Below are positions 1 to 9,506 of a DNA stretch of 64,000 nucleotides, piece after piece (positions within the stretch are counted from its first letter, which is position 1; every line of letters begins with the position of its first letter). The notes under the pieces are model-generated. The model searched no databases. It had not been told where the DNA came from and saw only the letters and a program-made list of their open reading frames with translations. This DNA comes from Paenibacillus curdlanolyticus YK9. Its GTDB lineage: Bacteria > Bacillota > Bacilli > Paenibacillales > Paenibacillaceae. The position numbers were made by a program, and so were the translations under genes. Where the stretch lies: the NCBI RefSeq assembly GCF_000179615.1, contig NZ_AEDD01000001.1, positions 434,001 to 498,000 on the forward strand, in the 5' to 3' direction.

Positions 1-7
1 ATTTCTT

Positions 8-1336
8 ATGAACGAGCCAACTTCTACAGCTTCTAATACAGAGGAGCCTGAGCGAAAGCTGGAAGTGGAGCAGCGCATTGGCGGTACGCAGAGCTTCCTT
101 CTAGGTCTGCAGCATGTGTTCGTCTCGAACGTCTGGCTGGACCCGCTCTTCATTGCCGTTATGATCGGCATGACGCCTTTTATGACATCTGGGCTCATTA
201 ATGCGGTATTCGTAGTGGCGGGGTTAGTTACGCTGACCCAAGCGACAAGGCTGGCCAAGCTGCCGATCGTGCAGGGGCCGTCCGCTTCCTTCGACGCGCT
301 AATGATCTCAACTGGCAAAACATCAGGGCTGGCAGCCGCTTCTGGCGGCATGCTCGTGAGCGCCATCGTCGTATTCATCCTGTCAATTACAGGCTGGATC
401 AGCAAGCTTCGAAGCTGGTTTACGCCAGCCGTGGCCGGCACGGTCATATGCGTAGTCGGTATCGCCTTATCGCAATTTACGATGTATGAATTTCTTGGCG
501 GAGCACCGGGGGAACCGGGTTTCTTGGCATCGCCTGTCCTCATTTTATCGATTACAACCGCAGCCATCGTCGTTATCCTTGCGAATTTCGGCCGAGGCTG
601 GCTTCAGCGTTATGCGTTTCTTATCGCGCTGCTTGTTGGAGACGTTGTCGCATGCTGCATGGGCAAAATTGATTTTAGCACGGTGGGCGCGCAGGACTGG
701 TTTGCTTTGCCTAAGCTGCTGCCTTACGGTGCCATCAAGTGGGATATGAGCATCATCGTTTCGTTTTTGATCGCTTATTTGGCTGCTATTATGGAAGCGA
801 TGGGCGTCTATCAAGCCGCTTCGGAGGTCACGGACGTCAAGCTGGATGATCGCCGCATCCGCCGAGGGTTTGTTGGCGAATCCTCAGGCTCGATCTTATC
901 CTCATTTTTGGGCGGCTTGCCTACAACGGCTTATGCGCAAAATGTGAGCCTGCTTCGACTGACCCGCACAGGCTCCCGATACCCGATTATATGGGCTGGC
1001 GCGATTTTTCTAGTGCTGGGCTTCGTTCCCAAAGCAGGAGCGGTGCTTGCGCTAACGCCATCACCGGTAGTGGGCGGCTTATTCCTGCCGGCAGCGGCAG
1101 GGCTTATTATGTCGGGCGTATCGCTATTGACGAAAATGGAAAAAACCGAAGCGAACTTTACGATTGTCGGCCTCGCGATTGTGCTGGCGATTGCATTGCC
1201 GGGCAACATGTCCGGCGTTTCGGGATTCTGGGGAACGGTACTGACGAACCAAGTGCTCGTCGGCGCGCTAAGCGTACTGCTGCTTCAGCTTCTGCTCGTT
1301 TCCATTCCCAAGCGAATTCGCAAATTGAATAAGTAA
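8..1336 (+). CDS. NCS2-family xanthine/uracil (nucleobase) permease
   Basis: Integral membrane proton symporter of the nucleobase/ascorbate (NCS2) family, 442 aa, with about 12-14 hydrophobic segments filling nearly the whole protein. The family hallmarks are visible: a Gln-His pair in the first membrane helix (residues 35-36) and the signature region QN-x-S-xxxx-TR at residues 311-320. The usual glycine at the fourth signature position is Ser314. The ATG is only 7 bases from the window edge, so no ribosome binding site can be judged and the true start could lie upstream. Family membership is secure. Substrate (uracil, xanthine or another purine) cannot be set from sequence alone. Confidence 0.88.
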   Translation: MNEPTSTASNTEEPERKLEVEQRIGGTQSFLLGLQHVFVSNVWLDPLFIAVMIGMTPFMTSGLINAVFVVAGLVTLTQATRLAKLPIVQGPSASFDALMISTGKTSGLAAASGGMLVSAIVVFILSITGWISKLRSWFTPAVAGTVICVVGIALSQFTMYEFLGGAPGEPGFLASPVLILSITTAAIVVILANFGRGWLQRYAFLIALLVGDVVACCMGKIDFSTVGAQDWFALPKLLPYGAIKWDMSIIVSFLIAYLAAIMEAMGVYQAASEVTDVKLDDRRIRRGFVGESSGSILSSFLGGLPTTAYAQNVSLLRLTRTGSRYPIIWAGAIFLVLGFVPKAGAVLALTPSPVVGGLFLPAAAGLIMSGVSLLTKMEKTEANFTIVGLAIVLAIALPGNMSGVSGFWGTVLTNQVLVGALSVLLLQLLLVSIPKRIRKLNK

Positions 1337-1346
1337 GTTGATTTCA

Positions 1347-1378
1347 AGCTGTGCAGCGCCTGCTGCATGGCTTTTTTT
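1347..1378 (+). terminator. Rho-independent terminator after the permease gene
   Basis: An 11-bp stem (1347-1357 with 1362-1372, including two G-U pairs), a 4-base loop and six T residues follow the permease stop by about 10 bases. Confidence 0.75.
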
Positions 1379-1683
1379 GATGCTGGATGCCGCGGCGGAC
1401 GCGCAGAGCAAGAACTTTTTTGCAGATGATGGATATTGGCATGGGGGGCGTGAATAGGATGACAATACCCCTCTACTTCAGCACGAAGCTATCGCAGCTG
1501 GCGCAGGGCGGCCGATCCGTCTACGGCCGAGACAAATCGGGCGCGCTCGCGTTCAAAAATAGTCAATAATCCAAGTTGCCAGAACATAAGATGAAGTATA
1601 AACTAGATACAAGAACTAATTGTCAGAACATTTCGTCATTTCGTAAAAAGGATCGCTATTATCGCTGCAAGGGAGGGATTGCC
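1379..1683. other. Gene-poor stretch with one doubtful 36-codon ORF
   Basis: No recognisable gene. An ATG at 1459, ten bases after a run of six G, opens a 36-codon frame to 1569 (begins MTIPLYFSTK). It resembles nothing I know and may be chance or a remnant. The last 50 bases hold the AGGGAGGG ribosome binding site of the next gene. Confidence 0.3.
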
Positions 1684-2280
1684 GTGAACAAGAGCCACGA
1701 GGTAGAGTATTGTAATTTGGAGCTGCGATTCGACCGCCGGCAAATCCAGAATCTCATTCGGGACCTTATCCAAGAAGGCTACTCTTTGTATTGGAGCGAA
1801 ACGGAATATCAATTCCTGATCTCGATCCGCACTGGGCGGAAGCTTGTTAAGCTACGCTTCCAACGAATCAAGCAGCGTTACAAAATCGTAGGCGATTATT
1901 TGATTAAAGACGAGAAGCTGTCTGAACTGATTGAAAAGCTGATTAATGACACACGGGGCCACGCAGTTGTTAAGCGGATAAAAGACCGTCAAATTGTCAT
2001 CGAGAACATTATGTTCGGTGAAATTATACGTTTAGTGGAGGTGTCCGGCATGGAACATCGGATTATTTATCAAAAAAAACCTTTTGTAACGATCGAGGAA
2101 ATGATTCAGGCGTTCCAATCGAAGAGGGCGGAGGAACGGGCTGCGGTGCTGCGTTACGAGCTTGATTACGAGCTGTCGGTGCTTTACGAGGCGTTAACGA
2201 ACAATGACGAGGAGACGATCGCAGGCTCCAAGGAAAAGCTGATCGGGCTTCGTTCCGAAATGCTGCAGCTTGAGCTTTAA
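1684..2280 (+). CDS. Conserved-looking hypothetical protein, 198 aa, charged and soluble
   Basis: I do not recognise this protein. The frame is open from 1576, but GTG at 1684 directly follows AGGGAGGG with good spacing and is the better start. The product has no signal peptide or membrane segment. It is rich in Arg, Lys and Glu, with an N-terminal alternating segment suggesting beta structure and a long C-terminal helical, possibly coiled-coil region (about residues 150-198, Glu/Leu-rich). It is flanked by its own terminator and followed by gndA on the same strand. Function unknown. Confidence 0.7.
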   Translation: MNKSHEVEYCNLELRFDRRQIQNLIRDLIQEGYSLYWSETEYQFLISIRTGRKLVKLRFQRIKQRYKIVGDYLIKDEKLSELIEKLINDTRGHAVVKRIKDRQIVIENIMFGEIIRLVEVSGMEHRIIYQKKPFVTIEEMIQAFQSKRAEERAAVLRYELDYELSVLYEALTNNDEETIAGSKEKLIGLRSEMLQLEL

Positions 2281-2330
2281 GGGCACTCTCGACATCACCA
2301 TAATACTGCCGAATAATCGGCTAACAGGAG

Positions 2331-2369
2331 CGGGATTCGTCGCCAATAAGGGATGAGTCCCGTTCTTTT
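2331..2369 (+). terminator. Terminator between hypothetical gene and gndA
   Basis: A ten-base-pair stem (2331-2340 with 2353-2362, two G-U pairs) is followed by TTCTTTT. Confidence 0.65.
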
Positions 2370-2524
2370 GGCTGCTATTATAAAAAACCTTTACGGGTAT
2401 GATTAGAAATTGTGATGAAAGTGTGGCGGTTTTTTCCTTGTCGACAGTTTTCTTCCGTTGCCAAAAAGAGTACAATAATAATTATTACGAACAAACTACC
2501 AGAGAAAAGGGATGGAAGAAACGA

Positions 2525-3937
<1,413 letters not shown>

Positions 3938-3951
3938 TACGCTTAACATGA

Positions 3952-3994
3952 AGAAGGGTTGTCCTCTAGCGAAAGCTAGGAGGACAACCCTTCT
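3952..3994. terminator. Long perfect hairpin between gndA and a convergent gene
   Basis: A 19-20-bp inverted repeat with a GAAA tetraloop (one bulged base) lies 14 bases after gndA. Its right arm encodes the last codons and stop of the opposite-strand gene. No clear T-run follows on either side, but the stem is strong enough to separate convergent transcripts. Confidence 0.6.
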
Positions 3995-4275
3995 ACTGCG
4001 TCTGTCAGCCATCGGCGCAGGCGGTCGACCTCATGGTCGCCGTTTTTGCGTTGGATCAGGCTCATGGATGCTTCAGCGAAAGAATGGAATGCTTTAATAA
4101 GATTCGGCTGCGAGCTATCCATCAATGTAGGATCGATGTCAGCCACTTTCTTTTTGATATATTCAAGCACCCAGATGACATCTTCCCGGCAAAGCGGATA
4201 AGAGGGGTCAAGCAGCCGGTTTAATCGTTTGGAGGCAGGGCTGTCCAGTGGCAGCGGACGAGTTGGTTCATACAT
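3976..4275 (-). CDS. Hypothetical protein, 99 aa
   Basis: Unrecognised small soluble protein, convergent with gndA and divergent from aroK. The start at 4275 follows AAGGAG nine bases upstream; an in-frame ATG six codons earlier (4293) is possible but has a weaker site. The sequence is charged and mostly helical in character, with no membrane segment or metal-binding motif. The stop codon lies inside the hairpin that ends gndA. Good ribosome binding site and coding-like composition support it; function unknown. Confidence 0.6.
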   Translation of the reverse strand: MYEPTRPLPLDSPASKRLNRLLDPSYPLCREDVIWVLEYIKKKVADIDPTLMDSSQPNLIKAFHSFAEASMSLIQRKNGDHEVDRLRRWLTDAVEGLSS

Positions 4276-4393
4276 AGGCCAGTTCTCCTTCATGTTTTTC
4301 TCTACTCTCATCCTTACGGCAAAATGAAGATTTTTATACCAGTTTGTCCGGAAAAAATGGTATGATAAGGCGGTATGTAAAGAGGAGGGTTTC

Positions 4394-4957
4394 ATGATGA
4401 GCGAATCAAACCATCCTCATTCGGGCGCTTCGAATACGGGAATCACCGATAAAATTGTTCTAGTCGGATTTATGGGAACGGGCAAATCGACAGTTTCCCG
4501 GCTGTTAGCCGAGCAATTGGGCTGGCGTCGAATCGATTCGGATGAAGAAATCGTTCGAGTTACGGGCAAAGCGATTAAGGACTTGTTCGCAGAAGGCGGC
4601 GAAGCCCATTTTCGCAGCATTGAGACGGATACGCTGAGGAACATTCTGCAGTCGGATGCGCCGGCAGTTGTTGCGACAGGGGGAGGCGCAGTTCTTCGCG
4701 AGGAGAATCGCAGCGCGATGCTTGCACATGCGCTAGTCGTTGCGCTTAAAGCGGACGAAGCCCATATTGTAGAGCGGGTTTCTAGCGATTCATCGCGGCC
4801 TTTATTGCAAGGGGATACGGCGGCTAACGTGCGCCGATTGCTGGAGGAGCGGCGGACCGCTTATGATTTTGCACCGCTAATTATCGATACGACAGGGCTA
4901 ACCCCTGAAGCGGTATGTAAAATAATTGTGGAACAGCGATATCAACTACATAAATAA
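4394..4957 (+). CDS. aroK: Shikimate kinase
   Basis: Phosphorylates shikimate with ATP, the fifth step of the chorismate pathway. The Walker A loop GFMGTGKST is at residues 25-33, the shikimate-binding R-x-D-S-D stretch lies shortly after, then FRSIE and the GGG motif of the substrate site, and the lid arginine region SRPLL. Length is 187 aa, typical plus a roughly 18-residue polar N-terminal extension. GAGGAGG precedes two adjacent ATGs (4394, 4397), and the second has the better spacing. aroA follows after 22 bases, so the two consecutive shikimate-pathway kinase and synthase steps are probably one transcript. Confidence 0.93.
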   Translation: MMSESNHPHSGASNTGITDKIVLVGFMGTGKSTVSRLLAEQLGWRRIDSDEEIVRVTGKAIKDLFAEGGEAHFRSIETDTLRNILQSDAPAVVATGGGAVLREENRSAMLAHALVVALKADEAHIVERVSSDSSRPLLQGDTAANVRRLLEERRTAYDFAPLIIDTTGLTPEAVCKIIVEQRYQLHK

Positions 4958-4979
4958 TATAAAAGGGGACTCAACAAAC

Positions 4980-6272
4980 ATGGACGTTATCGTAACGCCT
5001 ACACCGAGATTGCAAGGCGACATTCAGGCGCTTTCTTCCAAAAACTACACAACTCGCTACCTGCTCGTAGCTGCACTGGCTGAAGGTACGAGTACGATTT
5101 ATTATCCTGCACACAGCGAAGATAGCGATGCTATGCGCCGTTGCATTCGCGATTTGGGCGCGGTTGTCGAAGAGGATGAAGAGAAAATTACGATCACAGG
5201 CTTCGGCAGCCGTCCAAGCGACGTGAAAGAGCTGAATGTAGGCAATGCTGGCGCAGTTCTTCGCTTCTTGATGGCGATCGCTTCCCTGAGCCCGGAGGTT
5301 ACATTCGTTAACACGTATCCGGATTCGCTCGGCAAACGCCCGCATGATGATTTGATCGTATCGCTCGAGCAACTGGGCGCATCGATTGAGCATAATGAAG
5401 GCAAGCTGCCGATCACGATTCGCGGGGGTCAACTAAAGGGCGGCAAAATTACGGTGTCCGGCAATATCAGCTCGCAGTTCCTTAGTGCGCTGCTCTTCCT
5501 GACGCCAATGCTTGAAGAGGATAGCGAGATTGAAGTGCTTCATGATCTCAAATCCAAAATCGTCATTGGCCAGACGCTGGAAGTTATCGAGCAAGCAGGC
5601 ATTGTGATCCACGCGAGCGAGGATCTGATGCACTACCGCATTCCAGGCCGCCAGAAGTACGAGGCGAAAACATACCGTGTGCAAGGCGACTATCCGGGTT
5701 CGGCAGCCGTTCTTGCGGCAGCAGCCGTAACGGAGTCCGATGTGACGCTGCGCGGGCTGGAAGAGAAGAGCAAACAAGGCGAGCGCGCGATTGTAGATGT
5801 GCTCCGCATGATGAATGTGCCATTGACGCACGATAATGCTGTTGTGCGCGTACAGGGCAACGGCAAGCTTAAGGCGCTGGAGTTCGACGGCGACGTGGCG
5901 ACAGATGCTGTGCTTGCAATGGTAGCTGCCGCTGTATTCGCCGAAGGCACTTCCCGTTTCTACAATGTTGAGAATCTCCGTTATAAAGAGTGCGATCGCA
6001 TTACCGATTACTTGAACGAGCTGCGTAAAGCAGGCGCTAACGTGGAAGAGCGTCAAAGCGAAATCATCGTCCATGGCCGTCCAGAAGGCGTTGAGGGCGG
6101 CGTCGAGATCGATGCGCATTACGATCATCGCGTGATTATGGCGCTAACTGTTGTAGGCCTGCGTTCGAAGCAGCCGATCCGGATTCGCGACGCGCATCAT
6201 GTAGCAAAATCGTATCCGATCTACTTCGATCATCTGAAGGCGCTCGGCGCGCAAGTCGAGTGGGTTGAATAA
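4980..6272 (+). CDS. aroA: 3-phosphoshikimate 1-carboxyvinyltransferase (EPSP synthase), divergent type
   Basis: Transfers the enolpyruvyl group of PEP to shikimate-3-phosphate; 430 aa, two-domain inside-out alpha/beta barrel. Recognisable landmarks are the SSQ shikimate-phosphate site, RYKECDR, YDHR and the C-terminal SYP-x-YFD-x-L. Two normally rigid motifs differ. The N-terminal lysine loop reads SSKNYTTR (residues 19-26) instead of the usual SKS-xx-R form. The PEP loop reads GNAGAVLR (88-95), giving Ala and Phe at the places of E. coli Thr97 and Pro101. ATG 4980 follows AAAAGGGGA. The preceding in-frame codons overlap aroK and are unlikely to be translated. Confidence 0.93.
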   Translation: MDVIVTPTPRLQGDIQALSSKNYTTRYLLVAALAEGTSTIYYPAHSEDSDAMRRCIRDLGAVVEEDEEKITITGFGSRPSDVKELNVGNAGAVLRFLMAIASLSPEVTFVNTYPDSLGKRPHDDLIVSLEQLGASIEHNEGKLPITIRGGQLKGGKITVSGNISSQFLSALLFLTPMLEEDSEIEVLHDLKSKIVIGQTLEVIEQAGIVIHASEDLMHYRIPGRQKYEAKTYRVQGDYPGSAAVLAAAAVTESDVTLRGLEEKSKQGERAIVDVLRMMNVPLTHDNAVVRVQGNGKLKALEFDGDVATDAVLAMVAAAVFAEGTSRFYNVENLRYKECDRITDYLNELRKAGANVEERQSEIIVHGRPEGVEGGVEIDAHYDHRVIMALTVVGLRSKQPIRIRDAHHVAKSYPIYFDHLKALGAQVEWVE

Positions 6273-6278
6273 CACTGT

Positions 6279-6308
6279 GCCGCCCTATTCAGGGCGGCCA
6301 GTCTATTT
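6279..6308 (+). terminator. Weak terminator after aroA
   Basis: A perfect 8-bp GC-rich stem (6279-6286 with 6291-6298) with a 4-base loop is followed by a poor T-tract. Confidence 0.5.
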
Positions 6309-6331
6309 TAGACTACAGGGAGGTTACATTG

Positions 6332-6763
6332 ATGGCATATACGCATCCATCACGCGACGAAATCCGCACCATCTTGGAGCAGTCGAACACGATTGCGGTT
6401 GTCGGGCTGTCAGATAAGCCGGACCGGACATCCTACATGGTTTCCGAGGCGATGCAGGCGAAGGGCTACCGGATTATTCCGGTGAATCCGAATGCGCAAA
6501 CGATTCTGGGCGAGAAATGTTATCCTTCATTGGCCGATATCCCTGAACCTGTTGATATTGTCAATGTGTTTCGCCGCAGCGAGCACACGCCTCCTGTAGC
6601 TGAAGAAGCGGTTGCCATCGGAGCGAAAGTATTGTGGCTTCAGCTTGGCATTGCCAATGAAGAGGCGGCAGCGATTGCTACCGCTGGCGGCGTAACCATC
6701 ATTATGGATCGCTGCATCAAGGTGGAAGATTCCATTTTGCTGCCGGGCGGCAAATCCAAATAG
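6332..6763 (+). CDS. CoA-binding domain protein (YccU/Rossmann-like)
   Basis: A 143-aa single-domain protein of the CoA-binding (succinyl-CoA synthetase alpha-like) fold. An opening beta strand and glycine-rich loop (IAVVGLSDKPDRTSY) are followed by YRIIPVNP, LGEKCYPSL and DIVNVFRR, then a C-terminal MDRCIKVE. These are the standard stations of the YccU/YneT family. ATG 6332 lies 8-10 bases after AGGGAGG, better than the adjacent TTG. Enzymatic role in this family is unknown; a ligand or redox function has been suggested but cannot be read here. Confidence 0.8.
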   Translation: MAYTHPSRDEIRTILEQSNTIAVVGLSDKPDRTSYMVSEAMQAKGYRIIPVNPNAQTILGEKCYPSLADIPEPVDIVNVFRRSEHTPPVAEEAVAIGAKVLWLQLGIANEEAAAIATAGGVTIIMDRCIKVEDSILLPGGKSK

Positions 6764-6886
6764 TGTCAGGATAAAATGCGGTGTCGTTTCCTACAATAAG
6801 TGAGGTTTCCGATCGTCATCATAGGCAATTGCTTAGGTAACGATCCGGAGCCGAACTACGTAAGCATCCAAGGAGGACGACATCGC

Positions 6887-7480
6887 ATGTATCAAGGGAA
6901 CCAGCAAGGAACGACGTTTTCGCAGAACGCACAACAGCCATATCATGCAGGCGGCTATGTGCAGTCGCATTATCAAGGCCAACTTAGCCAACCAAGCTTT
7001 GGGCAGCCAGGCGTTCTTCCGGGGAGTTACCAAGCCTCCAGTCATCAGTCCTATGCTGCTCCTCAGGCATATAGCAGCACCCAGAACTTCACGCCAGCAT
7101 CGCAATCGCTTGGTCCTGTGATTTCTCGCGTAGGCTGGCAAGCAGGCCCTGACTTGCACCAGCAGCCAATGCAGCATAGTTTCACACCTAATCAAACATT
7201 CAACCAACAGGCGTCGTCCCATTCGTATACTGCAGGTCCTGTCATTTCCCGATACGGTTATCAAGCTGGCCCTGATTCGTTCGGTCCTGTGAACCAATCG
7301 TTCCAGCAACAACAGCATGCGTATCAACCGTCCATTCAACAGGCGCATCAGCCAGTATTCTATGGGGCGACTGCAACATCTGCAACGCATCAGCATCCCG
7401 TGTATCAAGCGACGAATGCATATGCCGAAGCGGGTCCTGTCATTCAACATTTTGGCGGATGGGAATCCAATCAACGCTAA
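6887..7480 (+). CDS. Low-complexity Gln/Ser/Tyr-rich repeat protein, 197 aa
   Basis: No enzyme or binding domain is recognisable. ATG 6887 follows AGGAGGA by six to nine bases. The protein is rich in Gln, Ser, Tyr, His and Pro, has essentially no hydrophobic core, no signal peptide and few charged residues, and so is probably intrinsically disordered. It contains three copies of a GPVI-centred unit (residues 76, 117 and 183). Such composition is common in spore coat or surface-assembly proteins, but that role is only inferred. It lies in its own short unit between the CoA-binding gene and the PTS operon. Confidence 0.7.
   Translation: MYQGNQQGTTFSQNAQQPYHAGGYVQSHYQGQLSQPSFGQPGVLPGSYQASSHQSYAAPQAYSSTQNFTPASQSLGPVISRVGWQAGPDLHQQPMQHSFTPNQTFNQQASSHSYTAGPVISRYGYQAGPDSFGPVNQSFQQQQHAYQPSIQQAHQPVFYGATATSATHQHPVYQATNAYAEAGPVIQHFGGWESNQR
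7112..7468 (+). repeat. Three-copy GPVI protein repeat
   Basis: The units at 7112-7153 and 7235-7276 encode GPVISR-x-G-x-QAGPD almost identically. The third unit (7433-7468) is degenerate, GPVIQHFGGWES, and sits at the C-terminus. Confidence 0.75.
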
Positions 7481-7501
7481 ACGTGTTTTATTGTAAGAAG
7501 C

Positions 7502-7537
7502 AGGGCTGTTTCCGGTCGAATGACCAGAGGCAGCCCT
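7502..7537 (+). terminator. Hairpin after the repeat-protein gene
   Basis: A long stem (7502-7517 with 7522-7537, one mismatch and two G-U pairs) has no good T-tract. It is a probable transcript end or barrier before the PTS promoter. Confidence 0.45.
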
Positions 7538-7559
7538 CCTATTGCGTACACGTTATTTT

Positions 7560-7588
7560 TTGACAAAATACATAATAGCGCTTACGAT
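7560..7588 (+). promoter_or_regulatory. Candidate sigma-A promoter of the PTS operon
   Basis: A perfect -35 TTGACA (7560-7565), a 17-base spacer and the -10 TACGAT (7583-7588) place transcription start about 25 bases before the TTG start codon of the EIICBA gene. Confidence 0.6.
7572..7587 (+). promoter_or_regulatory. Cre-like element overlapping the PTS promoter
   Basis: This 16-mer matches the CcpA operator consensus WTGNNARCGNWWWCAW at 14 of 16 positions, with mismatches at positions 3 and 15. It covers the spacer and -10, where bound CcpA would block RNA polymerase. The inference rests on a single imperfect match. Confidence 0.3.
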
Positions 7589-7619
7589 CGTACTAGATAT
7601 CGAGGGGAGGACACAGCAA

Positions 7620-9506
7620 TTGAACGTGCTCGGTAGGATGCAACAGCTAGGTAGATCGGTTATGCTGCCCATGATCGCATTGCCTGCAGCATCAATATTT
7701 CTTAGCTTGAGCACTCTGCCATGGGAAAGCGTCGGTTTAGGCAATATGGCTCATTATTTAGCTTTGGCGGGCCATGCGATTTTTGCCTTTCTGCCCTATG
7801 TATTTGCGCTTGGCGTAGCTGTCGGCATGTCTGGTAATGCTGGATCGGCCGGAATGGCTGCTCTAGCAGGGATGTTTATCTATGTAGGCATAACGCAGAC
7901 CAGCAATCCCGATATTCAGCCTACCGTATTTATTGGTGCCATCATGGGGCTTGTGTCAGGTTTAAGCTATGAGCGATTCAAAAATATTAAATTGCCGGAG
8001 TATATCCAATTTTTCGGCGGACCTCGTTTTGTTCCGTTATTTGTCAGTGTATTCGCCGTTATCTTCTCCGCTATGATGGTAGGAGCAGCGCCGCATATCC
8101 AAGATGGATTGTTTCGCCTTGGAGAAATCGTTAGCTCGGCTGGCGGGTTTGGCGTGTTTTTATATGGGTTTATTCATCGAATACTGGTTGTGTTCGGTTT
8201 GCATCATTTATTGAATCATGTTTTCTGGTTTCAAGTGGGCGGGTACACAGAGCCTGATGGGACTGTCGCTTATGGCGATCTTCCGCGTTTTTTTGCTGGA
8301 GATCCGACGGCGGGCGCTTATATGGCGGGGCTCTATCCGACGATGATGTTTGCGCTTCCTGCAATTGCGTTTGCTATTATTCAAGAAGCGCGCGAGGATT
8401 TGAAGCCCAAAATTCGCAAAACCTTTTTGTCCGCTGCGCTTGCGTCATTCCTTACAGGCGTAACGGAGCCGGTAGAGTTTGCGTTCCTATTCGTCGCGCC
8501 TTATTTGTTCGTCATTCACGCTTTATTGTCAGGCGTTATGATGTGGGTTACATACGAGCTAGGCATTCGGCACGGCTTTTCGTTCTCGGCCGGTGCGATC
8601 GATTATATTTTGAACGAGCATCTTGCCACGCGAGGACTGCTTATTATCCCGATTGGCCTCGTATTCGGAATTATTTATTACGTACTATTCCGATGGGCCA
8701 TTCGAAGGTTCCGCATTCCGACGCCGGGACGCGAAGAGGGCTCTCAGCTCGATGAGTGGGCAGGCGATATTCCATATCGCGCGCCATTGATTCTGGAAGC
8801 GATCGGCGGCAAAGAAAACATCGTACAGATGGAGGCATGCATTACGCGCCTTCGCTTGAAGGTTGCCAACGAGAAGCTGCTTGACATCAATTCGCTCCGA
8901 AATCTCGGTGCTGCCGGGGTAATCCGGCTTGGCGGCGGTCATGTACAGGTCGTATTCGGCACCTTCTCTGAACTCATACGCGAAGAGATGAACAAAGTCA
9001 TTCGCAATGACCAGACACAGCTGCTGTTCTGTTCGCCAGTCCAAGGCCGGATGATGCCGCTGGAGGAAGTGCCTGACCCGATTTTTGCAGGCAAGCTCGT
9101 CGGTCAAGGCGTTGCGTTCATGCCGGATAAAGGCGAACTGGTTTCTCCGGTTAAGGGGACCGTTATTCTCATTTATCCGACGATGCATGCTATCGGCATT
9201 CGAACCGAGGAAGGAATCGATGTTCTGCTGCATATCGGCATCGATACGTCGAAGCTTACGGATCATGGCTATTTTCAATCGGTTGTCAGCGAAGGGGAGA
9301 CGGTTTTGCCAGGTCAGTTGCTTATTCGGTTTGATTTGAATCGGATCCGCAAGGCGAGCAAATCGTTAGCGACACCGATGATCATAACGAACTCCGAACT
9401 GGTCAAAACCTGGCGCTTCGCTCCGTTCAAAGCGGTGAAGAAAGGCCAGGCATCGGTCATGTCGGTCGTACTACTAGAGAGAGACGCTGGGGGGGAGAAG
9501 CGATGA
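7620..9506 (+). CDS. PTS sugar permease EIICBA, glucose/N-acetylglucosamine family
   Basis: Membrane permease that imports and phosphorylates a sugar using phosphate from enzyme I and HPr. The N-terminal EIIC domain (about residues 1-375) carries GVTEPVEFAF. EIIB has the phospho-cysteine in ACITRLR at Cys407. EIIA (about 480-628) has the catalytic histidines at 523 and 538 (HIGID). The EIIC stretch with RFFAGDPTAGAYM resembles GlcNAc permeases more than glucose permeases. The best start is TTG 7620, ten bases after GGGGAGG; the next ATG (7638) is too far from that site. The stop overlaps the enzyme I start by ATGA, so the two are translationally coupled. Confidence 0.92.
   Translation: MNVLGRMQQLGRSVMLPMIALPAASIFLSLSTLPWESVGLGNMAHYLALAGHAIFAFLPYVFALGVAVGMSGNAGSAGMAALAGMFIYVGITQTSNPDIQPTVFIGAIMGLVSGLSYERFKNIKLPEYIQFFGGPRFVPLFVSVFAVIFSAMMVGAAPHIQDGLFRLGEIVSSAGGFGVFLYGFIHRILVVFGLHHLLNHVFWFQVGGYTEPDGTVAYGDLPRFFAGDPTAGAYMAGLYPTMMFALPAIAFAIIQEAREDLKPKIRKTFLSAALASFLTGVTEPVEFAFLFVAPYLFVIHALLSGVMMWVTYELGIRHGFSFSAGAIDYILNEHLATRGLLIIPIGLVFGIIYYVLFRWAIRRFRIPTPGREEGSQLDEWAGDIPYRAPLILEAIGGKENIVQMEACITRLRLKVANEKLLDINSLRNLGAAGVIRLGGGHVQVVFGTFSELIREEMNKVIRNDQTQLLFCSPVQGRMMPLEEVPDPIFAGKLVGQGVAFMPDKGELVSPVKGTVILIYPTMHAIGIRTEEGIDVLLHIGIDTSKLTDHGYFQSVVSEGETVLPGQLLIRFDLNRIRKASKSLATPMIITNSELVKTWRFAPFKAVKKGQASVMSVVLLERDAGGEKR

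Noticed and set aside
5433-6128. 231-codon minus-strand frame inside aroA
   Set aside because: Antisense to conserved aroA motifs; nothing protein-like in its sequence.
6887-7480. CRISPR-like or tandem DNA repeat
   Set aside because: The repeats are in the protein, irregularly spaced and in frame within one ORF with a ribosome binding site.
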